A stretch of 64,000 nt of DNA from Duganella sp. OV510 (GCF_900100205.1 NZ_FNEQ01000001.1:62001-126000), one strand, 5' to 3'. Positions 17,690-27,573 are shown, counted from the stretch's first letter. The notes: a model not told the origin generated them from the letters alone. A program made the numbers and translations.

Positions 17690-20137
17690 ATGCCAGCCCA
17701 CCGCCCCAACCCGTCCGAGCGCCGCCTGGCGCGCGCTGTCCGCATTGCCCTGTTCAGCATGACGCTGGCGGCCGGCCATGCCGCCGTCACCGCGATCGCC
17801 GCCGAAACGCCAGCCGCCGCGCAGCAAAGCTACCAGCTTCCAGCGGGGGCGCTGGGCCGTACGCTGTCCAGCGTAGCGGTCGGCGCCGGCATGTCACTGT
17901 CCTTCGATCCCGCGCTGACCACGGGCCTGAACAGCCCCGCGCTGCATGGCAGCTATACGCCACGCGCAGCGCTGGAACGGCTGCTGGAAGGCAGCGGCCT
18001 GGTACTGGTCACCCGCACTGATGGCACGCTGACGCTGCAAAAACCTGGCGCCGCGCCCAGCCCCAGCACCGCCGCTGCAACGGCTGCCGCTCCGGCTACG
18101 CTGGCACAGGTGGAAGTCCACGGAGTGGCCGACGGCGCCCCGAACCAGGCCCGCAGCACCGGCGCAACGGGATTAGAGCTGTCAATCCGCGAAACGCCGC
18201 AGGCGGTCAGTGTGATGAACCGCCAGCGCATCGAAGACCAGCGCCTGGAAACGCTGCAGGACGTGGTCGCGCAAACCACCGGCATCACGTTGGAACACTC
18301 GTCCGCCAGCCGCGAGACCGACCAGATGTTCTCGCGCGGCTTCGCCATCGACACCTATATGTTCGATGGCATCCCGACCACCAAGCTGGTGGAGCCAGCC
18401 GGCTTTGACGCCAGCATCTACGAACGCATCGAGGTGGTGCGTGGCGCGGCCGGCCTGATGGGCGGCAATGGCAGCCCTGCCGCTGCCGTCAACCTGGTGC
18501 GCAAGCGCCCGTCGCGCGAACTGCGTGCAGAAGCCGAACTGCAAGGCGGCCGCTGGGACAAGTACCGCGCGCAGGCCGACGTGTCGGCGCCGCTCAGCGA
18601 CGACAAGCATGTACGCGGCCGCGTGGTGGTAGCGCAGCAGAACGCCAACTCCTATATCGACCGCTACCATCAGGACAAGGAACTGTTCTACAGCATCGTC
18701 GAGGCGGATCTTGGACCATCGACGCTGTTAAGCGCCGGCTTCAGCTACCAGAACGAAAAGCTCGATGGCGCCAGCCGTGGCTTCGCCGCCTACTACAGTG
18801 ACGGCACCAAGACCGCTTTCCCGCGTTCGATCAACAGTGCGTCCAGCTCCAGCTACTACATCCGCAAGCAAAGCCTGGGCTTCGCCACGCTGGAACACTA
18901 CTTCGCCAACGAATGGACCGCCAAGGTGGCGGTGAACTACGCCGCCAACCAGTACGATGCGGTGCAGGGCTATGCCGCCCGTGGCTCGCTCGACCGCCAG
19001 ACCGGCGCCGGCCTGTCTCTGTGGCAGACCAAATGGAACAGCAAACCGGAACAGCTGACCATCGACGCCTTCGCCAACGGCCCGTTTGAAGCCTTCGGCC
19101 GCAAGCACGAAGTAGTGGTCGGCATCAGCGCGTCGGACATGAAGAACACCGGCCCAAGCTACCCGTCGTGGATACTGCCCGGCTATGACGCCACGGTGCC
19201 CAACTTCTTTACCTGGAACGGCAATTCGCCAACGCCGAACTATGTCGGCACCATCAGCGGCAGCTATACCGAGAAAGAAAAGCAGTTCGCCGGGTATGGC
19301 TCGCTGCGCCTGCGTCCGACCGACGAGCTGTCCGTCATCCTTGGCACGCGCATCTCCAACTGGAAGCGCACCACGGAAAGCGTCACCTGGGATGCGCCGA
19401 CCGTCAGCGACGAGCTGAAAACCAATGGCAAGGCGACGCCTTACGCGGGCCTGGTCTACACGCTGTCGCCACAGTGGTCGGCCTACGCCAGCTACACCGG
19501 CATCTTCTTGCCACAGACCTACCGCGACCGCAACTTCCGCGTCATCGATCCGCTGGAAGGCAAGAACGCGGAACTGGGCATCAAGGGCGATCTGCTCAAC
19601 GGCCTGCTCAGCACCAGCGTTTCGCTATTCCATATGCGCCAGGATAACCTGGCCGAGATGGATGCCGACCAGCTGGTGCTGCCGGATGGCTCCACCGCTT
19701 ACCACACCATCAAGGGCGCCACTGCCAAAGGCTTTGAAGTGGAAGTCTCCGGGCAGATCCAGCGCGGCTGGCAAGTCACCGCCGGTTACGGCCATTCGCG
19801 CATCGAGGACCCGCAAGGCAAGCGCCTGCAAACCAACCAGCCGCTGAACAACTTCAAGCTGTGGACCAGCTATGAGCTGGACCGCCTGACGCTCGGCGGT
19901 GGCATCAACTGGCAAGGCGACATCTACCAGGATGGCGTCGGTCCGAACGGTGAGCGCTTCACCCAGCAAAGCTACGCCTTGCTGGCATTGATGGCGCGCT
20001 ACCGCATCAGCAAGGAACTGTCGGCCACGGTCAACGTCAACAACGTCCTGGATAAAAGCTACTACTCATCCGGAAACGGTAACTTCTACGGCGACCCGCG
20101 TAATGTGACCGTGTCGCTGAACTACCGCTTCCGCTAA
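17690..20137 (+). CDS. TonB-dependent siderophore receptor with signalling domain
   Basis: This outer-membrane receptor has 815 residues. A signal peptide ends near residue 38 (AIAAE). The STN signalling domain (about 50-118; YQLPAGALGRTLSSVAVGAG) is the part that contacts FecR. The plug (about 160-275) has the TonB-siderophore signature RETPQAVSVMNRQRIEDQ and IERIEVVRGAAGL-type strands. A 22-strand barrel follows and ends YRFR, with an aromatic-plus-residue tail. The combination matches FpvA/FhuE-like ferric-siderophore transducers. Upstream FecI and FecR, with 91 bases between, complete the cell-surface signalling circuit. The siderophore is not known, and no biosynthesis genes are in the window. 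Confidence 0.92.
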   Translation: MPAHRPNPSERRLARAVRIALFSMTLAAGHAAVTAIAAETPAAAQQSYQLPAGALGRTLSSVAVGAGMSLSFDPALTTGLNSPALHGSYTPRAALERLLEGSGLVLVTRTDGTLTLQKPGAAPSPSTAAATAAAPATLAQVEVHGVADGAPNQARSTGATGLELSIRETPQAVSVMNRQRIEDQRLETLQDVVAQTTGITLEHSSASRETDQMFSRGFAIDTYMFDGIPTTKLVEPAGFDASIYERIEVVRGAAGLMGGNGSPAAAVNLVRKRPSRELRAEAELQGGRWDKYRAQADVSAPLSDDKHVRGRVVVAQQNANSYIDRYHQDKELFYSIVEADLGPSTLLSAGFSYQNEKLDGASRGFAAYYSDGTKTAFPRSINSASSSSYYIRKQSLGFATLEHYFANEWTAKVAVNYAANQYDAVQGYAARGSLDRQTGAGLSLWQTKWNSKPEQLTIDAFANGPFEAFGRKHEVVVGISASDMKNTGPSYPSWILPGYDATVPNFFTWNGNSPTPNYVGTISGSYTEKEKQFAGYGSLRLRPTDELSVILGTRISNWKRTTESVTWDAPTVSDELKTNGKATPYAGLVYTLSPQWSAYASYTGIFLPQTYRDRNFRVIDPLEGKNAELGIKGDLLNGLLSTSVSLFHMRQDNLAEMDADQLVLPDGSTAYHTIKGATAKGFEVEVSGQIQRGWQVTAGYGHSRIEDPQGKRLQTNQPLNNFKLWTSYELDRLTLGGGINWQGDIYQDGVGPNGERFTQQSYALLALMARYRISKELSATVNVNNVLDKSYYSSGNGNFYGDPRNVTVSLNYRFR

Positions 20138-20155
20138 CCTGATGCAAGGGCAGCC

Positions 20156-20404
20156 ATGAACCGCATTGCCGCCGCCATTCTTGGCGGCTACCTGTTTGCC
20201 TCCACCGCCGCAGCGCTGCTGTCGGCATTCAATGGACCGGGCAGCGACGCCATGCTGGGCGGCGCGTTGCTTGGGCTGGCGCTGTACGCGCCGGCGATCA
20301 TCTGGACCTTCGCCACCAGCAGCACGCGCCGCGCCTGGACCGGGCTGCTGGGCGCCAGCTTTGCCTTCGCCGTACTGACCGCAGTGGTGGGAGCGTCGTC
20401 ATGA
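20156..20404 (+). CDS. DUF3649 small membrane protein of the iron operon
   Basis: This 82-residue inner-membrane protein has three hydrophobic segments (about 5-23, 33-51 and 60-80). Proteins of this size and pattern (DUF3649) recur between TonB siderophore receptors and PepSY proteins, and that position is what identifies it here. It lies 18 bases after the receptor, and its stop overlaps the PepSY ATG in ATGA. It may help handle imported iron or siderophore at the inner membrane; no catalytic residues are visible. Confidence 0.75.
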   Translation: MNRIAAAILGGYLFASTAAALLSAFNGPGSDAMLGGALLGLALYAPAIIWTFATSSTRRAWTGLLGASFAFAVLTAVVGASS

Positions 20405-21993
20405 CCGGCGGCCTGCGCCAGCGCATGGCCTGGCTGCACACCTGGACTGGATTGTTGGTGTGCTGGCTGGCCTTCGCCATTTTCCTCACCGGCACGCTGA
20501 GCGTGTTCGTGCATCCGATCTCGGACTGGATGCGCCCGGAGCAGGTGCAGGAGCATCAGCAAGCCGCGTTCACCGGGCCGCTGGATCACGCGCAGCAACT
20601 CCAGCACGGCTTGCGCTACCTGGAGCAGCACGCCGCCAAGAGCAAGATGTGGGAGCTGTGGCCACGCGCCGGCGAAGCGGAGTTCCAGGTCTTCTGGCTG
20701 AACCAAACAGGCTATTACGAGGACGCACACCTGTCGGCCGCCACTGGCGCCGCCATGCCGGAACATGCCAGCACAGTGCGCGACACGCTCGGCGGAACGC
20801 ATTTCGTCACCTTCCACCATGAACTGCACGCAGGCACGGTCGGCTTGTGGATCGTCGGCGTGGCGTCAGCGGCGATGCTGGTAGCCTTGATTTCCGGCGT
20901 CATCACGCACAAGCGCATCTTCCAGGACTTCTTCACCTTCCGCCCTGCCAAGGGCCAGCGCTCCTGGCTGGACGCGCACAATCTGGCCGGCGTGCTGACC
21001 TTGCCCTTCCTGTTCATGATCGTCTACAGCGGGCTGTCGATCAGTTGGGCCACCTACATGCCGGCCGTCTCCTGGGCGCAGCAACTACGCACCGGCGAGC
21101 CGGCGCATGTGCGCGAGTATGGGCCCGAGAACAAGCCGTCCGGCCAGCCGGCCGTATTGACGCCGCTCGATCCGCTGGTGCGACTGGCGGAAACCACCTT
21201 CCGCACGCCGGCCTACGCGGTGGTGGTCAATCATCCGGGCGACGCGAAGATGACGGTGGACGTCTACAGCACCAACACGCCGGACACACAGGAAGGCAAT
21301 CTGCTGAGCAAGCGCGGTGTGATGAAGTTCAACGGTATCACCGGCGCGCTGATGGAAACCGAGATGCCGCACCGTGCACCACCGAATAGCGCGCGCGCCA
21401 CCATGGCCACACTGGATGAGCTGCATCGGCTGCACTTTGCCGGTGCGGTGATACGCTGGGTCTACTTTGTCGCCGGCATGGCCGGAACCGCGATGATGGC
21501 GACCGGCGCCATCCTCTTCATGGTCAAGCGCCGTCAGAAGGCACTGAACGAATTCGGCGCCGCCACGCAGCGCGTCTATCGCCTGATCGACGTGCTGAAC
21601 GTGGCCACCATCGCCGGGCTGTCGCTGGCCTGCATCGGCTTCCTGTGGTCCAACCGTCTGCTGCCGCCGGATCTGGTGGAGCGGCACGAGTGGGAGGTCG
21701 CAGCCTTCTTCGGCATCTGGCTGGCGGCGCTGGCGCACGCGTTCGTGCGGCCAGTGGCCCAGGCCTGGCGCGAGCAACTGTGGGCCGGCGCAGCGCTGTG
21801 CGTGCTGCTGCCGCTGCTGAATGTCGTCACCACCGGCCAGCATGTGCTAGGCTATCTGGCGCAGCGCGACACGGAACGCGCCGCCGTCGAACTGACCGCC
21901 ATCGCCATGGGCGCACTGCTTGCCTTCGCCGCTACCCGCGTCGGCCAGCGCAAGATGTCCGGCGCCACCGCCATGAGAAAGGCTGCATCATGA
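20401..21993 (+). CDS. PepSY-domain inner-membrane protein (putative ferric-siderophore reductase)
   Basis: This 530-residue protein has a membrane helix at about 15-40 (HTWTGLLVCWLAFAIFLTGT), a large periplasmic part with PepSY modules, and helices near 140-165, 195-220, 350-375 and several in the last 130 residues. The HxWxGL opening and the later FHHELHAGTVG and LHRLHFAG phrases supply conserved His residues that in PiuB/FoxB-like relatives bind haem for reduction of ferric siderophores. It is translationally coupled at both ends (ATGA at 20401-20404 and 21990-21993). The reductase role is inferred from homologues and context. Confidence 0.82.
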   Translation: MTGGLRQRMAWLHTWTGLLVCWLAFAIFLTGTLSVFVHPISDWMRPEQVQEHQQAAFTGPLDHAQQLQHGLRYLEQHAAKSKMWELWPRAGEAEFQVFWLNQTGYYEDAHLSAATGAAMPEHASTVRDTLGGTHFVTFHHELHAGTVGLWIVGVASAAMLVALISGVITHKRIFQDFFTFRPAKGQRSWLDAHNLAGVLTLPFLFMIVYSGLSISWATYMPAVSWAQQLRTGEPAHVREYGPENKPSGQPAVLTPLDPLVRLAETTFRTPAYAVVVNHPGDAKMTVDVYSTNTPDTQEGNLLSKRGVMKFNGITGALMETEMPHRAPPNSARATMATLDELHRLHFAGAVIRWVYFVAGMAGTAMMATGAILFMVKRRQKALNEFGAATQRVYRLIDVLNVATIAGLSLACIGFLWSNRLLPPDLVERHEWEVAAFFGIWLAALAHAFVRPVAQAWREQLWAGAALCVLLPLLNVVTTGQHVLGYLAQRDTERAAVELTAIAMGALLAFAATRVGQRKMSGATAMRKAAS

Positions 21994-22340
21994 GTTATGC
22001 CATCATCGTCTTGACCGCCCTGGGATTGTGCTTTACCGGCATGACCGCGCTGTCGCTGGCAATCGACCGCCACCACCGCCAGGTGTACGGCGGCGATGCG
22101 CCACCGCGCAAACGCCGCCTGCTGCGCGCCGTCGGCACGCTGTTGCTGGCACTGGCCATCATACCCAGCGTGGTGCTATGGGGCGCTGGCGCCGGCTTCG
22201 TCGCCTGGCTTGGCATGCTGACCATCGGCGCGCTGCTGGCCGCCGGCCTGCTGCCGTACTGGCCTGCCCGCGTGGCGCCATTGGCCACTGCTGCCGGCGC
22301 GCTAAGCCTCGCCGGCCTGGCTGGCCTGGTCTGGTCCTAA
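21990..22340 (+). CDS. DUF3325 small membrane protein of the iron operon
   Basis: This 116-residue protein has four predicted helices (about 3-23, 44-63, 65-85 and 92-114) and a basic cytoplasmic loop PPRKRRLLRA. The size, helix pattern and place after a PepSY gene match DUF3325. The start overlaps the PepSY stop (ATGA). It ends the iron operon; its last 39 bases are antisense to the convergent oxidoreductase gene. Its biochemical activity is unknown. Confidence 0.78.
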   Translation: MSYAIIVLTALGLCFTGMTALSLAIDRHHRQVYGGDAPPRKRRLLRAVGTLLLALAIIPSVVLWGAGAGFVAWLGMLTIGALLAAGLLPYWPARVAPLATAAGALSLAGLAGLVWS

Positions 22341-23267
22341 ACAGCCCAGCCCCACCAGCGTGCTTCGCACTGCCTCGTCGAGTGGCGTGTGCGGCTCGCT
22401 GTCCAACATTGCCAGCAGGCGCGCGTTCGACAAGCGCACCGGCTGGCGCCACAGATAGCGCATCTCGCGCAATTCGCGGAACACGGTCACAAACGGCGCC
22501 GCCACGGTTGTCAGCCACCAAGGGAACGCCGTGGCGCGCAACCCTGGCTTGCCAACGACACGGGCGACCGCACCAATCATCTGCGTGCCATCCGCATCCC
22601 AATGTCCCTGCATCGCATAACGGGCGAACACCGGCAGCGCATCGCCGCATTCCACCAGCCGCACCATTGTTTCCGCCACGTCGGGCAAATATGCCCACTG
22701 ATGGCCCACGCCTGGCGTTGCGGGATTGCTGATCGCCGTCACTGGCCTGCCCGGCTTGACCAATCCTTGCGCAAACCAGCTATTGCCAGCCTTCGGCCCA
22801 AAAAAATCACCGGCCCGAACGATCAATACCGGCAAGCCGGAATCCTCCAGCCGCCTCTCCATCTCGGCCCGGATCGCGCCCTTGCGCGTGACGGGCCGCT
22901 GCGGCGCATCCTCGGCGATATGCGGGAACACGTCCGGCCCGTAATTGTAGACAGTCCCCGGCAACAGGATGCGCGCGCCACTGGCACGTGCCGCCGCGAT
23001 GGTATTGTCGAGCATGGGCAGCACCAACTGACCCCAGTTGCGATAGCCCGGTGGATTCACTGCATGCACGATCAGTTGCACGCCTTGGGCAGCTTTCATC
23101 ACATCGTCGCGCACCATCGCATCGCCCGCCAGCCACGCAAGACCGCCGCTTTTTTGCGCAGGCGAGCGATGCAGAGCTTTCACCTGCCAACCACGCGCAA
23201 CCAGCAGGCGCGCCACCTCACCACCCACACCGCCCGTTGCGCCCAATACCAAAGCCACTTTGTCCAT
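22302..23267 (-). CDS. NAD(P)-dependent epimerase/dehydratase-like oxidoreductase
   Basis: This 321-residue Rossmann protein begins with a nucleotide-binding loop GATGGVGGEVA (residues 9-19), typical of atypical or extended SDRs. The active-site region shows TVYNYGP, in which Tyr is present but the usual YxxxK pair is not evident, so catalysis is uncertain; it may instead be an NmrA-like sensor. The C-terminal half is variable. It is transcribed divergently from a LysR regulator 92 bases away, the usual arrangement for a regulator and its target. Substrate unknown. Confidence 0.75.
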   Translation of the reverse strand: MDKVALVLGATGGVGGEVARLLVARGWQVKALHRSPAQKSGGLAWLAGDAMVRDDVMKAAQGVQLIVHAVNPPGYRNWGQLVLPMLDNTIAAARASGARILLPGTVYNYGPDVFPHIAEDAPQRPVTRKGAIRAEMERRLEDSGLPVLIVRAGDFFGPKAGNSWFAQGLVKPGRPVTAISNPATPGVGHQWAYLPDVAETMVRLVECGDALPVFARYAMQGHWDADGTQMIGAVARVVGKPGLRATAFPWWLTTVAAPFVTVFRELREMRYLWRQPVRLSNARLLAMLDSEPHTPLDEAVRSTLVGLGCLGPDQASQAGEA

Positions 23268-23338
23268 GTCATCCTCCTTGATTGTCGATGGAGGAAGTGT
23301 GGCGCCGTCCGCATTAAAAGAAAATTACCGAAAGCCGC

Positions 23339-23349
23339 ATAGTCACTAT
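23339..23349. promoter_or_regulatory. Candidate LysR operator
   Basis: ATAGTcACTAT is an 11-base interrupted palindrome that lies 10 bases upstream of the LysR ATG and in the gap shared with the divergent oxidoreductase gene. LysR proteins commonly bind such T-N11-A type palindromes and repress themselves. It is short enough to occur by chance. Confidence 0.3.
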
Positions 23350-23359
23350 ACAATTTCGT

Positions 23360-24265
23360 ATGACTACCAACCAGCCAAACTGGGATTTGTACCGTTCCTT
23401 CCTGTCCGTGCTACAGGAAGGCTCGCTCTCCGGCGCAGCCAGGGCGCTGGGCCTGACGCAGCCCACCGTCGGCCGCCATATCGACGCGCTGGAACAGGCG
23501 CTCGGCTTGTCCCTGTTCACCCGCTCGCAAACCGGCTTCATCGCCACCGACGCCGCCCACGCATTGCAACCGTATGCGGAAACGCTATCCTCGGCATCGG
23601 CGGCACTGTTACGCGCCGCATCGGGCATGGGACGTGAGGATGCGCCGATCAAGGGCGTTGTGCGCGTCACCGCGAGTGAAGTCATTAGCGTGGAAGTGCT
23701 GCCGCCCATCCTGTCCAGGCTACGCGCCACCCATCCCGGCGTCACCATCGAACTGGCGGTCTCCAACCGCATCGAAAACCTGCTGCGCCGCGATGCCGAC
23801 ATCGCCGTGCGCATGCAGCGCCCCGAGCAGGACGTGCTGGTGGCGCGCCGCATCGGCAATATCGAACTGGGATTTCACGCCAGGCGTGACTATCTGGCGC
23901 GGCACGGCACGCCGCAGACCTGGGAACAACTGGCGCAACATGCGCTGATCGGCATCGACAGGGAGAACGCCTTTACTCGCAAGCTACAGCCATTGCTTGG
24001 CGACTTGTCATCGGTCAGCTATGCACTACGTAGCGATAGCGACCTGGTTCACCTGGCATCGATACGCGCAGGACTCGGCATCGGCATCTGTCAGGTACGG
24101 CTGGCGCAGCGCAACCCGGATCTGGTGCGCATTGCACCTGACCTGCTCAATATCGCGCTCGACACCTGGCTGGCCATGCATGAGAACCTGCGCAGCAATC
24201 CCGCCTGCGCGGCGGTCTACACCGCACTGGCAGCAGGACTGGATGACTACATCAGCGGGCACTGA
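23360..24265 (+). CDS. LysR-family transcriptional regulator
   Basis: This 301-residue regulator has an N-terminal winged helix-turn-helix (about 7-66; FLSVLQEGSLSGAARALGLTQPTVGRHI is the classic LTTR helix pair) and a C-terminal effector domain of periplasmic-binding fold (about 95-300). It likely controls the divergent oxidoreductase and itself. The effector domain carries SEVISVEVLPPIL and RRIGNIELGFHARRDYL, close to CrgA/AaeR-like relatives that respond to aromatic or electrophilic compounds, but the ligand is not determined. Its last 14 bases overlap the convergent small gene. Confidence 0.92.
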   Translation: MTTNQPNWDLYRSFLSVLQEGSLSGAARALGLTQPTVGRHIDALEQALGLSLFTRSQTGFIATDAAHALQPYAETLSSASAALLRAASGMGREDAPIKGVVRVTASEVISVEVLPPILSRLRATHPGVTIELAVSNRIENLLRRDADIAVRMQRPEQDVLVARRIGNIELGFHARRDYLARHGTPQTWEQLAQHALIGIDRENAFTRKLQPLLGDLSSVSYALRSDSDLVHLASIRAGLGIGICQVRLAQRNPDLVRIAPDLLNIALDTWLAMHENLRSNPACAAVYTALAAGLDDYISGH

Positions 24266-24596
24266 GCAGGCGACGCTGTTTGCTGGTTTCTTTACTGGTT
24301 TCGTCCTGCAGCAACAGGTTCTGGCGCGCGGCCTGCAAGGTGGCGACATCGGTACTGACAGTCTTGCGCACCAGGGGGCGCGGCAAACTGGCCCAGCGGC
24401 TGCGTGGCGCCGACGCGGCAGCCACCTGGCTGGTCATCGCCACAGGAACGCGCTCGACGTATTCCTCGGCGCGGCTACCCGCCGGGCATTCGGTGTCCGT
24501 CAGCAGTACCTGGCCGTCCGCGTCCACACATCTATTGACTGTGGCACCGGCCACGCCAGTCACCGCGACCAGTGCCGCGCACAGGATGAATTTCAT
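24252..24596 (-). CDS. Small exported DUF4124-like protein
   Basis: This 114-residue protein has a signal peptide (1-18, cut near AGA). Next comes VNRCVDADGQVLLTDTECP, a compact strand pair with two cysteines that resembles the DUF4124 core (Y-x-C-x-D-x-x-G-x-x-x-x-x-D-x-x-C). The remaining half is basic and low in structure, ending in a helix. DUF4124 proteins are periplasmic with unknown role. The upstream 174-base gap to 24771 has no gene; it contains a weak GCCCCG inverted repeat. Confidence 0.65.
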   Translation of the reverse strand: MKFILCAALVAVTGVAGATVNRCVDADGQVLLTDTECPAGSRAEEYVERVPVAMTSQVAAASAPRSRWASLPRPLVRKTVSTDVATLQAARQNLLLQDETSKETSKQRRLLSAR

Positions 24597-24770
24597 GATC
24601 GATGCCCCCTTTGATAAGAGCCTCCATCATCGCCCTGGCAGATGCCCCGGTCTGTGCGGGGCCTCGCACACCCTTAAAATACGGCATATTCACCCTATGT
24701 CGGGTACAATAACGCCTTCTTTCCGTATCACGATATGTGGTGCCGTTGCACGGCTCCGCTCCATCTGCCT

Positions 24771-25535
24771 ATGAAATTTCTCCTGATCCTCACCGCGCTG
24801 GCGGCAGCCCACAGCTACGCAGCAGCGGCAGATTCACTAGACCCAGTCAACGCCAACGGCTGGAACACTTCCGCCGAACTGGGCGCAATCTCCACCTCCG
24901 GCAACACGGTCGGCACTTCGGTTACCGGCAAGATCGACGCCAAGCACGAAACGTCAAAGTGGAGCAACGAATACGTTCTCGCCGGCTACTTCAAGGACGA
25001 GCAAGTCACCAACGACGACGGCGAGAAAGTCCGCGAACGCTCCGCCCAGCGCTACTCGATGTCGGCCAAAGCCGGCTACAAGCTGCTGCACGACGATCAC
25101 GGCAAGCTGTTCGCACTGGCCACCCACGTCGACGACCGTTTCGGCGCCTACACCCGCTACTCCACCATCGGCATCGGTTACGGCACCCAGACCTACCAGT
25201 CGGACACGCACACGCTGGACGTGGAAATCGGTCCTGGCTACTTCCGTGGTGTGCGCACCGAAGGCAATGTACAGACGGTGGAAACCGGCGGCACCATTCG
25301 CGGCGCAGCACTGCTGAAATGGAAGCTGAGCGACAGCGCGCAATTCAGCCAGAACCTGATCGTTGAACGCGGCACCGACAACACGCATTCGATCGCCGAA
25401 ACGGCTGTGCGCACCAAAATCAACAGCACCATGCAGATGAAGGCTGCCTTCAACGTCCGCAACGACACCAATGTCCCGGCCGACAAGAGGAACACCGACA
25501 CGCAAACATCGGTCACACTGGTTTATTCTTTCTAA
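24771..25535 (+). CDS. DUF481 outer-membrane beta-barrel protein (YdiY-like)
   Basis: This 254-residue exported protein has a signal peptide (1-20, AAAADS). Amphipathic strands follow: [23 protein letters not shown] is the typical DUF481 opening with an SxGNT motif, and the chain ends VTLVYSF with a terminal Phe suitable for BamA-dependent assembly. I use the ATG at 24771, where the signal peptide begins, instead of 24735. DUF481 proteins are salt or acid-stress-related barrels of unknown function. The stop lies 16 bases before purT, so the two may share a transcript. Confidence 0.8.
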   Translation: MKFLLILTALAAAHSYAAAADSLDPVNANGWNTSAELGAISTSGNTVGTSVTGKIDAKHETSKWSNEYVLAGYFKDEQVTNDDGEKVRERSAQRYSMSAKAGYKLLHDDHGKLFALATHVDDRFGAYTRYSTIGIGYGTQTYQSDTHTLDVEIGPGYFRGVRTEGNVQTVETGGTIRGAALLKWKLSDSAQFSQNLIVERGTDNTHSIAETAVRTKINSTMQMKAAFNVRNDTNVPADKRNTDTQTSVTLVYSF

Positions 25536-25551
25536 CTTAGCTAACGATCCA

Positions 25552-26763
25552 ATGAACACTCCACGCACTCTCGGTACGCCGCTTTCCCCAACCGCCACCA
25601 AAGTCATGCTGCTCGGCTCCGGTGAACTCGGCAAGGAAGTCATCATCGCGCTGCAGCGCCTGGGCGTGGAAGTGATCGCGGTTGACCGTTACCCTGACGC
25701 ACCCGGCCACCAGGTGGCACACCGCGCCCACGTCATCAACATGACCGACGGCGCCGCGCTGGCAGCCCTGATCGAGCAGGAACAGCCGGACCTGGTGGTG
25801 CCGGAAATCGAAGCCATCGCCACCGACACGCTTGCGGAACTGGAAGCCGCTGGGAAGATCACCTGTATTCCAACCGCACGCGCCGCACAGCTGACCATGA
25901 ACCGCGAAGGCATCCGCCGCCTGGCCGCCGAAACGCTGGGCCTGGCCACCTCGCCATACCGTTTCGCCAGCAGCCTGGAAGAACTGCAAGCCGGCGCTGC
26001 CGCTGTCGGCTTCCCATGCGTGGTGAAACCGGTGATGTCGTCGTCGGGCAAAGGCCAGTCGAAAGTGGATTCCGCTGCTGACGTCAAGGCATCCTGGGAC
26101 TACGCCGCCGCTGGCAGCCGCGTCGATTCGGGACGCGTAATCGTTGAAGGCTTCATTGACTTCGATTACGAAATCACGCTGCTGACCGTGCGTTCATTGG
26201 GCGAAGACGGCAAGGTCGTAACGCAGTTCTGCGATCCTATCGGTCACGTGCAGGTGCAAGGCGACTACGTGGAATCCTGGCAGCCATGCCGCATGGACCC
26301 GGTGGCGCTGGAACGCGCGCGCGACATCGCCGGCAAAGTCACTGGCGACCTGGGTGGCCTTGGCCTGTTCGGCGTGGAACTGTTCGTCAAGGAAGACATG
26401 GTGTGGTTCTCGGAAGTGAGCCCGCGCCCGCACGATACCGGCATGGTGACCATGGCGACGCAAGTGCAAAGCGAATTCGAACTGCACGCCAAGGCCATTC
26501 TCGGCCTGCCGGTCAACGTGGCGCTGAAGGCGCCAGGCGCGTCGGCGGTCATCTACGGCCAGCACGAAGCGGCAGGCATCGCCTTTGAAGGCGTGGCCGA
26601 TGCGCTGCGCGTGCCGGATACCGATATCCGCCTGTTCGGCAAGCCTGAATCGTTCGCCCGCCGCCGCATGGGCGTGGCACTGGCAACCGCCGATGACGTC
26701 GACACCGCCCGCGTGAACGCCAAGCTGGCGGCGTCCAAGGTCAAGCCGGTCATCGTCAAGTAA
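25552..26763 (+). CDS. purT: Formate-dependent GAR transformylase PurT
   Basis: This 403-residue ATP-grasp enzyme converts 5'-phosphoribosyl glycinamide, formate and ATP to formyl-GAR in purine synthesis. The N-terminal domain opens with [21 protein letters not shown]. The ATP-grasp domain shows [14 protein letters not shown] and the metal-binding [17 protein letters not shown]. The C-terminal domain has [12 protein letters not shown] and [17 protein letters not shown]. All are diagnostic of PurT and length is normal. The start ATG at 25552 is used; the frame extends further back into the DUF481 gene. It ends 15 bases from the convergent LytTR gene. Confidence 0.95.
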   Translation: MNTPRTLGTPLSPTATKVMLLGSGELGKEVIIALQRLGVEVIAVDRYPDAPGHQVAHRAHVINMTDGAALAALIEQEQPDLVVPEIEAIATDTLAELEAAGKITCIPTARAAQLTMNREGIRRLAAETLGLATSPYRFASSLEELQAGAAAVGFPCVVKPVMSSSGKGQSKVDSAADVKASWDYAAAGSRVDSGRVIVEGFIDFDYEITLLTVRSLGEDGKVVTQFCDPIGHVQVQGDYVESWQPCRMDPVALERARDIAGKVTGDLGGLGLFGVELFVKEDMVWFSEVSPRPHDTGMVTMATQVQSEFELHAKAILGLPVNVALKAPGASAVIYGQHEAAGIAFEGVADALRVPDTDIRLFGKPESFARRRMGVALATADDVDTARVNAKLAASKVKPVIVK

Positions 26764-26778
26764 GCGGCCCCCAGCCCG

Positions 26779-27573
26779 TCACATCCCCCGGAACAGATCG
26801 ACGTAGTTACGGCTGACCACCAGCTGTTCCGGGCGGCCTTTCAGCTGCACCATCAAGCGCCCGCGGAAGTCCTGCTTTGTGCCTGCCACGTGGCGGGCGG
26901 CGACAATCACGCTGCGGTGTATCTGCCAGAACTGCTGCTCGTCGAGCTGCTCGCGCAGCTTGCTGATCGGCGTACGTATCAGGCTCTCACCATCCGCGAC
27001 GAACACGCTGGTGTACTTGTCGTTGCTCTGGAAGTAAATCACCTCTTCGATCGGAATCAATCGGGTTTCCTCGCCATGCGAGGCGCGTATCCAGTGCAAC
27101 GGCGCCGCAGGTGCAGGCGCGGCAACGGTGCCGCCAGCCGTCAATTGGGCCAACAGTGCCTGCAATGCCGCTACCGGTGCAGGCGCGTCGTCGCCGGCCG
27201 GCTTCAGGCGCGCTTTCAGCTTGCCGACGGTTTTCTCCAGCCGCTCCAGGTTCGCAGGTTTCAGCAGATAGTCAACCGCCGAATGCTCAAACGCTTCCAA
27301 CGCATACTGGTCGTAAGCGGTGACAAACACGATGTGCGGCGGCTTCGGGCCGCCGGCCAGTTTGCTGGCGACATCCAGCCCGGTCAGGCCGGGCATGCGG
27401 ATATCGAGGAACACCACATCCGGCGCCTCCTCGTCGATCATGCGCAAGGCTTCCAGGCCGTTGGCGGCGCGGGCGACCACACGCAGCTCGGGCCAAACGG
27501 TTTTCAACTGGCTTTCAAGGTATTCGCGCAGATGGGCTTCGTCATCTGCGATCAGGGCACGGAAGGATTCGAT
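26779..27573 (-). CDS. LytTR-type response regulator with apparent non-canonical start
   Basis: The receiver domain shows the acidic pair IADDE (residues 8-12 counted from 27573), the phospho-acceptor in VVFLDIRMPG (Asp57) and FVTAYD and LLKPA further on. A LytTR DNA-binding domain follows (WIRASHGEETRLIPIEEVIYFQS, then FWQIHRSVIV). The nearest canonical start, TTG at 27507, would remove the acidic pair and the first strand. The open frame continues upstream to a stop at 27648-27646, but the only starts there are rare ones: ATC at 27573, CTG at 27621 and ATT at 27636/27639. ATC gives normal receiver spacing (the acidic pair to Asp57). The gene overlaps the kinase stop by 22 bases. It should bind promoter DNA as a dimer when phosphorylated by the kinase upstream. 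Confidence 0.8.
   Translation of the reverse strand: MESFRALIADDEAHLREYLESQLKTVWPELRVVARAANGLEALRMIDEEAPDVVFLDIRMPGLTGLDVASKLAGGPKPPHIVFVTAYDQYALEAFEHSAVDYLLKPANLERLEKTVGKLKARLKPAGDDAPAPVAALQALLAQLTAGGTVAAPAPAAPLHWIRASHGEETRLIPIEEVIYFQSNDKYTSVFVADGESLIRTPISKLREQLDEQQFWQIHRSVIVAARHVAGTKQDFRGRLMVQLKGRPEQLVVSRNYVDLFRGM

Noticed and set aside
24644..24662. GCCCCG/CGGGGC hairpin
   Set aside because: Six-base stem without T tract and not at the end of a gene; too weak to call.
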